Assembly: GCA_947623455.1 (NCBI GenBank)
Contig: OX392534.1
Coordinates: forward strand, 35,531,426 to 35,595,425
Direction of reading: 5' to 3'
From: Mimachlamys varia
Lineage: Eukaryota > Mollusca > Bivalvia > Pectinida > Pectinidae
Length of the DNA: 64,000 nucleotides
How positions within the stretch are numbered: position 1 is the first letter of the stretch; each line of letters opens with the position of its first letter. Position numbers and translations under genes: made by a program. Under the pieces are notes generated by a model that saw nothing but the letters and a program-made list of their open reading frames with translations, did no database searches and was not told where the DNA came from. This document shows positions 1 to 9,124 of this stretch, piece after piece.

Positions 1-399
1 GAACCACCAACCTACACCAACCAACCATTATTTTAAAATTGTAGGCTTAATACTAGACCATCCCTGTCTGATGCATCTGAATATTCTTCAAATTTTCTTT
101 TTTTTTTATTTTTCACATTTTTCTTTTCTTTTATCCTTTAACTTCTGCAATAGTTATCTTTTTGTCATAAAAAACAATGCTTAAGTTTTCTTCATAAGGT
201 AAATACTTAAAGCAATACTTTTTCTGTAGATTCTGTTTTCTAAGCTAACAGATCTGATATCCAAATTTGCTGGTCGATAACAATCATATCAACTCCCATA
301 CTACCCAATAAATGATCTTTTGATTTATTCTTTACCTCGTACAATGTGTCAGCTCATGCAGAAAGCAACACTCAGGCATTCCGACTTCTTGTTACTGAC
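1..399. other. Non-coding AT-rich flank
   Basis: T-rich sequence with short poly-T tracts (around 100-135). I see no gene, RNA or repeat structure before the first tandem array begins near 400. Confidence 0.6.
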
Positions 400-1230
400 T
401 GATAGTCTTGTTACTAGGTTATACAGGGTATTATTTCTTGTTACTATATCTGATAGTCTTTGTTACTTGGGTAAAGAGGGTATTATTTCTTGTTACTATA
501 TCTGATAGTCTTGTTACTACTGTAGGTTATAGAGAGTATTATTTCTTGTTACTATATCTGATAGTCTTGTTACTAGGGTATAGAGGGTATTATTTCTTGT
601 TACTATATCTGATAGTCTTTGTTACTAGGGTAAAGAGGGTATTATTTCTTGTTACTATCTGATAATAGTCTTGTTACTAAGTTATACAGGGTATTACTTC
701 TTGCTACTGTCTGATAGTCTTGTTGCTAGGGTAATACAGGGTATTACGTCTCAAATGTTACAATCTGATAATCTTGTAACTAGGGTATACAGGGTATTAT
801 TTCTTGTTACTATATCTGATAGTCTTTGTTACTAGGGTAAAGAGGGTATTATTTCTTGTTACTATCTGATTATAGTCTTGTTACTAGGTTATACAGGGTA
901 TTATACTTCTTGTAACTATCTATTAGTCTTGTTACTAAGTTATACAGGGTATTATACTTCTTGTAACTATCTATTAGTCTTGTTACTAAGTTATACAGGG
1001 TATTATACTTCTTGTAACTATCTATTAGTCTTGTTACTAAAAGTATTATTTTATGTCTGATAAGTCTTATTACTAAAGGTAAACATGGGATCTGATCAGA
1101 TTTGTTGCAAAGGTATACAGCTTTAGTGTCAGATAGTTTTGGTACTAAGGTATATATACTGGGTTAATGTCTGAAAGTCTTGCTGAAGTATGGTAATACA
1201 GGGGGTATACCTGATATAGTCTTGTTACTA
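400..1230. repeat. Tandem repeat, unit about 51 bp
   Basis: About 16 imperfect copies of a unit of roughly 51 bp. The unit combines TGATAGTCTTGTTACTAGG, TATACAGGGTATTA and TTCTTGTTACTAT. Copies vary by small indels, for example ATATCTG versus ATCTG, and TATACAGGG versus TAAAGAGGG. The last recognisable copies decay into GT-rich sequence after 1080. The short open frames within it (VLLLGYTGYY-like repeats) are products of the periodicity and not proteins. Confidence 0.9.
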
Positions 1231-1439
1231 GGGTAACTTGTAGGGTTACAGAGTTGTGAGTGGACTGGGGGGACAGGTGTTGGATAGACTCGGGGGATGA
1301 AGTAACCAGAGATGGACTTGCATTTGTTGGATATATTCGTCTGGTATATAGAATGGTGGAATGGGGTGGTAGATTGGACTGGTGGGACAGAGCTGTAGGG
1401 GAAATGATGGAGTGGAGGTTTTTGGGTTGACAAGTGAAG
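1231..1439. other. G-rich transition between two arrays
   Basis: GT/GA-rich sequence with scattered GGACTGG and GGGACAG motifs. It looks like a decayed edge of the following minisatellite and has no credible coding content. Confidence 0.4.
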
Positions 1440-2160
1440 TGGAATTGTGGAGATGGAGTTATGGATTAATTAGACTTGTGGAAATGGAGTTATGGGTTGG
1501 ACTTGTCTTGTGGAGATGGAGTTATGGGTTAGACTTGTGGAGATGAAGTTATGGGTTCCACTTGTGACGTGGAGTTATGGGTTAGACTTGTGGTTATGGA
1601 GTTATGAGTTGGACTTGTGGAGATGGAGTTATGGGTTGGACTTGTGGAGATGGAGTTATTGGTTGGACTTGTGGAGATGGAGTTATGGGTTGGACTTGTG
1701 GAGATGGAGTTATGGGTTGGACTTGTGGAGTTGGAGTTATGGGTTGGGCTTGTGGAGTTGGAGTTATGAGTTGGACTTGTGGTTATGGAGTTATGGGTTG
1801 GACTTGTGGAGATGGAGTTATGGGTTGGACTTGTAGAGATGGAGTTATGGGTAAGACTTGTTGAGATGGAGTTATGGGTTGGACTTGTGGAGATGGAGTT
1901 ATGGGTTGGACTTATGGAGATGGAGTTATGGGTTAGACGTGTGGAGATGGAGTTATGGGTAAGACTTGTTGAGATGGAGTTATGGGTTGGACTTGTGGAG
2001 ATGGAGTTATGGGTTAGACTTGTGGAGATGGAGTTATGGGTTAGACTTGTGACATGGAGTTATGGGTTGGACTTGTGGAAATGGAGTTATGGGTTCGACT
2101 TTTGACATGGAGTTATGGGTTCAACTTTTGATATGGGGTTATGGGTTCGACTTGTGGTAT
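1440..2160. repeat. 27-bp minisatellite
   Basis: About 26 copies of a 27-bp unit built from GGAGTTATGGGTTGGACTTG plus TGGAGAT. The period is a multiple of three and the unit lacks stops in several frames. This gives long pseudo-frames reading as SYGLDLWRW-like nonapeptide repeats (1492-1836 and 1779-2105). Variants at single positions (GGTTGGAC/GGTTAGAC, GGAGATGG/GGTTATGG) recur non-randomly along the array. This is low-complexity DNA and there is no evidence that it is translated. Confidence 0.92.
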
Positions 2161-3019
2161 CTGAAGTTGTTGGTTGGACTTTTTTGTTGGGCAAAGTTCT
2201 CGGGTGGTTACAATTAGAACATTTTGTCACTCAGGATTATAAACAAATCAGTCACAAGACAGATCTTCGGTTTGTAAACAAAATAATGACAACTATTATA
2301 AAATTACATTGTCTCATAAACCCTAATGATACATGGATATCCATGCACATAGGCAAGGTAGAACTCACAAGAGAAGGATCCTGAATTGAAAATAAAAACA
2401 AATTCCCGATTTGAGATTTAGTGACAGAATTTCAATGCACAACCCGGAATGCAAAGCGGGAGTCAATTCGGAGAATAGTGTGTTATTGGAAATTTGAAGT
2501 CACACTAACTGCTCCAAATCGTGTTATTGGAAATTCCAGCTAGCACGTTGATGATTTAGCCATAAAATGGCCATTTTACGAATTTTATATTCACTTCAAA
2601 TCACATTAAGAATCTGGTTCAAGTCTGTGATCAGGAAGACAAAGGCACACCATGTGTATTGTTTATAATCATTGAAAACGGCACTTGAAAATTTTCTGCA
2701 GGAGTGTGGTGGGCGTTTGCTCACTCGACGCGTTACTAAGGCACTTAAAAGTCAAACCATTTTTGAAATAACGCATTTTATTTGCCTTACAGGTGTTTTA
2801 AACGACTCTTCCCTTGAAAGAACTGGTGATTTGGCTTTAAAATAAACTTTAAACGTCTAACCAGCTAGTACAATGTCGAAAGAGCTTGTTTTGACGAGAA
2901 GGTAGCAATGAAATGAAGTGGTCACGAAATGCATAACATTTGATAAGACTCACTTGTTGGCAAGTAATTACTTGGTACTAGTGATTTCTATTTAAATATG
3001 TTAATAAGTAATTGTCCTC
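2161..3019. other. Unannotated non-coding stretch
   Basis: AT-rich unique-looking sequence. No frame above about 60 codons is convincing and no repeat structure is visible. Confidence 0.5.
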
Positions 3020-3252
3020 TATAGGCCTTTTGCAGGGTGTAGTTATTCCCCTTGATAGGCCTCAATGGTAGATAAAAGATGGACTTCCGAAAATTGTTTT
3101 TGTGATATTTGGCACCATTGGACAATCGGATTAAAATAATTCCCATTATGACGTCATACTTACATGGCACCAATGGGTTTCAAAAACACTTCCCAGTGTA
3201 GCGTTGATAGGGGAAACAAGGGAGATAACAACACTTTTGAGATAAGTCTATA
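3020..3252 (+). mobile_element. MITE-like TIR element, copy A
   Basis: This 233-bp segment is the sister of 6980-7207. Both contain GTTATTCCCCTTGATAGGCC near the start, a TGACAATCGGAT-like core, TTTCAAAAACACTT, and an end reading GGGAGATAACAACACTTTTG. The two ends are imperfect inverted repeats: TATAGGCC plus GTAGTTATTCCCC on the left, against the complement of GGGAGATAACAACACTTTTG plus TCTATA on the right. That is about 30 bp per arm. No coding capacity is present, so it is inferred to be a non-autonomous DNA transposon. The superfamily is not identified; TA-rich ends would fit a TA target. Confidence 0.7.
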
Positions 3253-3568
3253 AAATACATGTAAATGATTAGATAAACTTAGATGAAAAATTCCAATAAA
3301 AATTCCAGAGCTAACCATCTATAGCTAGCTTAATTACAAATTCTCATTCAAATCCAAATGCTTATGCTGAGTAAGCTCAAACTGGCACAATAAAAAATAA
3401 AGAATTTAAATATTACAAATCTACACTAAAATTGTAATAACGAAAACATATCACAAATTTCCAAGAAAACTCAAATACATATGATTTATTACCAACTTCA
3501 ATTCTACCACACAGTACATCGACAAATGAAAACAAAGAATGCCAAGATTAACTGCCAACTAAAACAAT
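3253..3568. other. AT-rich non-coding stretch
   Basis: Very AT-rich sequence with no gene or repeat seen. Confidence 0.5.
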
Positions 3569-3739
3569 GCTAGCAAATAATATATTATATTAGCTGTCAG
3601 TATAGACCCTAGTATATATATCTACTGATATTAAAACCACCATCTATTAGATACAGCTAGCAAATAATATATTATATTAGCTGTCAGTATAGACCCTAGT
3701 ATATATATCTACTGATATTAAAACCACCATCTATTAGAT
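3569..3739. repeat. Two-copy tandem duplication, period 87 bp
   Basis: A segment of about 84 bp starting GCTAGCAAATAATATATTAT and ending CCACCATCTATTAGAT occurs twice in tandem (3569-3652 and 3656-3739), with essentially no differences between copies. The near-identity implies a recent duplication. Confidence 0.92.
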
Positions 3740-5799
3740 TGATGCCATGAATAAGAAACACATCCTTGGTCTTTAGACGGGAGTTTGACGTGAATTATCA
3801 AGGTGTCTTGTTGGATTAGGATGGCAATATTCCGGAGGCGTGACATTACCGTTGCCTGGGAGAATTTTATTGAATTCGTCATATGATTAGCTGCTCTATG
3901 ACATCCACAGCAGACTGTGAATAAAGAGCTGGATTAACTGTAGGAGGATTTTTTCTATCAACCACTGGATGCTCCTAAACAGTAGGCTGTAAACTGACAG
4001 ACGACTAGTTACATCACTCCCAGGGTTTACTATGCTCAGACCTTTGAAGATGCTTTTAAAAGGCAGATCATCATGGTTAAAATATCATTTAACTCCAGTT
4101 TTTTCAAAGAAAAAAGCTCGAACTAAATGTACATCCATATATGCCTGGTATATACAGAACACTGGCAGGTTAGAAATGGTCCTACCCTGTGCCTTATATA
4201 ATGACTGTATGCCCGAGCTTTTTTTTCTTTCTTCATTTTAGTAGATCTGACCTTGACTCCAATCTAGAACATGTTTTGCACAACTAAACAGTAATGCATC
4301 ACCAAGTAACACTTTTAAATTTCCAAAAGATTAAAACTCTTTTGGATTCCATGATAAAGACTGTGCACCTTTACCCCTGTGACCTCACTACGGTAAGTCT
4401 ATTTTTAGTAACAGTGACCTTGACCTTGTCCTTAAACCATTTTAAAGCCTTTTTGCACATTTATCTATAGATACATCATAGTGTATCACCATGTCAATTG
4501 CTTTGAAAATAAATGTATTTTGCATAATGCAAAAGAAATGAAAGAATAGACAGACAGGCAATATGATTACTGTACTCAGGCATCTGCAATCTGATAATGG
4601 GGCTCTATAATAATATTTTTTTGAAACTCTATTTAGAATGGTTTTAAACAATTTCTGATTGTGATACCACAAAGCTATAGCCTTTAATTAGCTAGTTACC
4701 AGACCCATGGGTGTATCTGTATATAATTATCTGATATTCAGTATGGTGAGTTTGTAACACTGCAATGTGTATCAATAGTACCTTGTCATGTTTTGATACT
4801 GGCCACACACACATAGTAACACAGACTCACAAACAAATGTATACAAGATGTGCCAGAAAATACAGTGGCCAACATACAAAGTCGTGAGAATGTCTATCTC
4901 TCCCACTCTCACCTTCCATGCCAGAATTCTTAGGTCAAAATTCAATCATTCATCACAAGAACGTCTTTATATTGCTTATAATGTGCAGCTCTGGAGGTCA
5001 AAGTTCACAACTTGTGTTACAGGGGGTGTAAATATAATGCTTCAATGTGCATGAGCATGAAAGGTCAAGAGTTCAACTAAGTATGCATGGCCTGAGATGT
5101 GTATCACATAAAGGTCACCTCTTGGATAGTATCTACTTGGGTCAGAGGTCAAAGGTTGGGAATAAATCTGGGATGTAAGAGGACTTCTGTTGCTTGTCTG
5201 GTAGGTCGTATTGTTTATGTGTACCTCAGAATGCATGGATAGCTTTTCCAGCTTCCGCAAGTCATGAAGAAATTAGATTTATTAGATGTTTTATGAGAAG
5301 ATCCAATTCTTTTAAAATGCATGGAGAGGCTTATTTAAATGCTGAGCAAACCAAATATTTCACATTGGAACTTTTTTAGCAAATAAAGCTAGTTTAATGA
5401 CACACATCTCAAAAAAATTTCATTACCAATTTCTCAATGACATTGCTTTCTTTTGTGCTTTTAATTGTTTACCAGAACCATGGCCAATTACCAGGTAATC
5501 TATTAAAGATGAAGCAAATTCTGTGATTGGAGATATGAATTTAAGGAGACAAAGCAGAAGTCAAGACAAAGGGATCATGTTAAAGGCTATATATATATAT
5601 TACTTTAGGCATTGATGGTCATTCCATTTAGTGAATCGGACCAGAACTCAAGCTATTGACAAACCAAAAAAACTTATAAACATGTCTTTTTTCCGAGTTT
5701 TTTTTTTAAACCTTTTTATAGATAATCATTTTAAACTTATTTCAGTACCTTGTCTCATTATTTTTTAAATCAGTATTTAAATTCACACTTTTATACAAC
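3740..5799. other. Unannotated non-coding stretch
   Basis: No gene recognised. Short frames at 4032-4241 and 4848-5054 have no family resemblance. At 5144-5160 the sequence has a direct repeat AGGTCAAAGGTTG. A short (TA)n run lies near 5588-5600. Otherwise it is plain AT-rich DNA. Confidence 0.5.
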
Positions 5800-5960
5800 T
5801 TAGTTTAGTTTGATTAATTTTACGTCCTATTACCAGCCAGAGTCATTTAAGAATGGCCTCCCAGTGTATCCAATGCGGGTGTTTTGAATCCATGTGTATT
5901 TGTGAGGCTGCAGTATGGTCATGTGTCAGTCTCCTTGCGATAATCCAGATTTTTTGGTAT
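5800..5960 (+). repeat. Possible dispersed mollusc repeat
   Basis: The segment TTTGATTAATTTTACGTCCT ATTACCAGCCAGAGTCATTT (split here for length) resembles, from memory, a widespread repeat in bivalve genomes. I see no second copy in this window, so the call rests on recollection only. The frame 5853-6143 starting here has a hydrophobic stretch but no other sign of being a gene. Confidence 0.3.
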
Positions 5961-6839
5961 GCAATTTTTTTTTCAATAATTTTCTTCCTCACTTTACATA
6001 AATCTGATTTTCTAACTTTGTGGCTGAGCATGTGGCACAGACACTCGGCATGTTCTTATCCTAATGAATTAGCAGCTCAGAGGAGGCAAAGAGAAATGTT
6101 TTTCTTAATTGCTCAAAATAGCAGTGTTTCAAATTATGGCTAATTATGTGAAATTGTTATGGGCCCTGTAGAACTCCTATTAACATTGTAAAAATGAATT
6201 ATTGATAAAGTGTGGCTCTATACAGAAAACCCCAGAATCATAGTGGTACACAAAAAAAACATAGAAACAAAGCAGCAAGAATATCTCATATGTTTTTTTC
6301 TAGCTAATACCTGAACATTGAAGGAATTGCTAATATTTCTTATTAAATGAATTTGTAACACTTTCACTGCAACAAATTAACAATTTATTTTCATGGGTTC
6401 TTTTTGTACATTTTGCCGAGAATAATGGGTCCCACATTGTTAAATTGAAATATTTCAAGAACTTCTATGAGTCCTATGAAAGCATAATTTGATGAGTACT
6501 GGACTTGGGACTCGCATGTAGATTGATCACTGCTTGCATATTCCTTTTCTTACAATTGTTACATAGAACCCAGCATGTACACACATAATTGTGGCTAGGA
6601 TTGATAGAGACTAAATCTTTCAACACAAATCACTTGTGATCGTCAAGGGGTTTAAATTTACCCAGAGTTACCCTAGTGAATATAAGTTCACTAGGTGCTG
6701 ACATTGTTCCTCTGTTTTTTGTCAATAATCTATCTTTGAGTGTGAGGAACCTTCTTGTTACCAAAATAACTTTTCCCTCCAACAGAAATCTGAAATTTTG
6801 CGAGAGGTCATTATTAAGCAAGCTTATGACGATTCCTTT

Positions 6840-6925
6840 CAACTCTTTTTGATTCACCCCAGTGAAGACACATTTGAACTCTTTTAATTCAAAGGTTGAA
6901 ATTTCAGGGATGCATGAATAAGGAG
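6840..6925 (+). repeat. Dispersed repeat family 1, copy 1
   Basis: It contains GAAGACACATTTGAACTCTT followed by AATTCAAAGGTTGAA. The same pair of motifs recurs at 34805-34895 and 43913-43985. A relative on the opposite strand has been multiplied at 56461-56705. The 111-codon minus-strand frame at 6630-6965 runs through this repeat and is not considered a gene. Confidence 0.65.
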
Positions 6926-6979
6926 ATAACAACAGTACCTGGTGTTTGTGACAGTTTGATTTCAAAAAGCACTAGACTA

Positions 6980-7207
6980 TATAAGCCTTTCCCGAAAGTG
7001 TTGTTATTCCCCTTGATAGGCCACAATGGTGGATACAAAATGGACTTTCAGGAAGTGTTTTTGTTACGATTTGGCGCCATGTGACAATCGGATGACGTCA
7101 TCCCCATTATGCAAATTTGTTTCAAAAACACTTGAAGCCAGTGAAACCCAGTGAAGCCATGATAGAGCAAGCAAGGGAGATAACAACACTTTTGAGATAG
7201 GCCTATA
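6980..7207 (+). mobile_element. MITE-like TIR element, copy B
   Basis: This 228-bp sister of 3020-3252 lies in the same orientation. It has the better-preserved terminal inverted repeats: TATAAGCC...AAGTGTTGTTATTCCC at the left end and the complement of GGGAGATAACAACACTTTTG...GGCCTATA at the right end, about 33 bp with a few mismatches. The inner part contains GATTTGGCGCCATGTGACAA and GATGACGTCATC. It has no coding capacity. Confidence 0.75.
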
Positions 7208-7419
7208 GCATATAAAGACCCTTGTGCTAGCTTTACATACAAAATGTACACCACCTAACAATCTGTATACACTGTACGCAACATTTATGGTTATGCACCT
7301 CATTTTTAACTATATTCCGAAAGATTTTTATTTTTTTTTTTTCAATTTACTAATTACAAATCAATACAATGGTTGTGCTATCAGCAGCCACAACAGATAC
7401 AATTAAAAAAAATAAATAC

Positions 7420-7715
7420 CATTATCATCAGCAATACATCAAAATTTAAATTAACAATATTGCCATGATTCAATCTTTGTCCATCAAAACAACTTTCAAA
7501 AACTAGAAGGAAAACTTCAAAATCATTATCGCTGGTCATACATCAAATTCAGACTTTAACATTATCATTAAATTAATTCTATATTTGTCACTCAAAACAA
7601 TTTTCAAAACCTAGAAAGAAAACTTAAACATCATTATCACCTGAAGTACATCAAGTTCAGACTTTACATTATCGTCAAATTAATTCTATCTTTGTCCAAC
7701 AAAACACGTTGCAGC
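7420..7715. repeat. Three degenerate tandem copies, period 103-109 bp
   Basis: CATTATC-(about 8 nt)-ATACATCAAATT marks the unit start at 7420, 7523 and 7632. The copies share CTTTGTCCATCAAAACAACT-like and AACTAGAAGGAAAACTT-like blocks. They are diverged, so the duplication is old. Confidence 0.7.
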
Positions 7716-8543
7716 CTCCAAACAACAACATCACAGCTGATACAAAACATCTATTTTCTCCAAAAAAACTTATAAAATGACTGTAAGTTATAGCAGAGGT
7801 CGCCATAAATTTATTATTACATAAGTGTTTGTTTACATTTTTGTTTTGCTTTTACACATACAAAATAACGCTCTTCAATTAGTATGGAACATTCAACATC
7901 ATTATCATCAGTAAACAAGTCATACATTTGTCATCAAGAAAAGCGATTAAGAGGAGGACCATGGTATGCAGTACATAGTTTATTATACCTTATCATAAAT
8001 CTCTGTACTAGCACAACATATAATGCAGACACCTTATCCAGCAACAAAAAGACATTTTAAGACATATTACCGTTCAAAATATACCATCCAAACAGTGATT
8101 ATTGAATACTGAACGTGTATTTTCAGGTGTTAACCACTGGTTCTAAGCCACCTGGCTCGTACCTCCATGTGTATATGCCAGTATGCATTCTGAAGGCAGT
8201 GAGAAATGTGTGGTTTAACAGCTAGACCATTATGACCAGAAGCAATTTTTCCAGCATGTTTCCGCCTACTAATGAGTGGTACTGCCCAGACAATACTGAT
8301 TATTACTTCTGAGATAGAACCCTGACCGTCTGGCTATGACTTAGGTGTTAAGAGCCCTGCCAAATCTGTCCAGACATGTAGTTATATTGATGATCTATGC
8401 TGTTAAACATTGTGTTCAGAACACAGATATAATATGGAGTTCTGGTCTTCACCAATATCAGAGAACTTTATCTTATTTTGATCAGTAGAAACAGATGACA
8501 GTTACAGTAACAATATATGCATGGTACCAAACAGATACATAGT
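7716..8543. other. Non-coding sequence left of the retrotransposon
   Basis: AT-rich sequence with no gene or repeat recognised. It runs directly into the left end of the DIRS element at 8544. Confidence 0.5.
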
Positions 8544-8560
8544 TTTCATTTCAGTAATAA

Positions 8561-8701
8561 TTACCATAACTTTAGTATGCAATGATCAAGACCTACACCC
8601 ATCTTTGTAGCCCCAAAACAAAAGATTCAAATATCCCCGCCCTCATACCCTGACGTACCCCGCACATGCACGCCGAAAACGCACAGCGTACTTACTTCCT
8701 C
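8561..8701 (+). repeat. DIRS left inverted terminal repeat
   Basis: 141 bp starting TTACCATAACTTTAGTATGC and ending CGTACTTACTTCCTC. It is a perfect reverse complement of 15131-15271. A further short match (ATGGCGCCTT, 8710-8719) lies just inside both arms. In this element class the ITR contributes to promoter function and template reconstruction during replication. Confidence 0.95.
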
Positions 8702-9124
8702 TTTCTTCAATGGCGCCTTCACTGTACTGACGGTTTGGGTTTGGCTGGTCACAAATTAGCTTTGTGGACTTCATTTCAGTGTTCCATATCCTTTTTTTCA
8801 GTGCGCAGTTGGCGTACATATACCCATCTTCCCCACTGTTTACTTTGTGTTGACTGTCGTCGCGGTTTTTGCCGTTTACGGCCGGGTTTCACTCGACGGG
8901 TCTCGTTAGTGGTGTAACGCACGTGTCCGCCATTTTCGTCGGCCCTGTTATTTGCTGCGGTCCTGTTTTGTTTTGACCGTTTTGTTTGTTTACTTGTATT
9001 TTATTAATACTTTTAGTAAACTGCTTGCCGTTTTTTTCGTATCAGTTCATTTATTTTTTGAATAAATTTTTGTTCTGTTACTGTTGGTTTTCGTTGACTG
9101 TTTGACTATATATATATATATATT
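8702..9124 (+). promoter_or_regulatory. DIRS 5' leader
   Basis: About 420 bp between the left ITR and the ORF1 start. It is rich in T/G with several CGs. A (TA)n run at 9107-9123 abuts the ATG. No clear TATA box at a sensible distance was found; transcription presumably starts in or near the ITR, which is inferred from the element class. Confidence 0.5.

Noticed and set aside
6630..6965. 111-codon minus-strand frame as a gene
   Set aside because: It overlaps a dispersed repeat present elsewhere in the window and lacks domains or splice context.
9105..9123. (TA)n as a TATA box for ORF1
   Set aside because: It directly abuts the ATG, leaving no room for a transcription start. It is a simple microsatellite.
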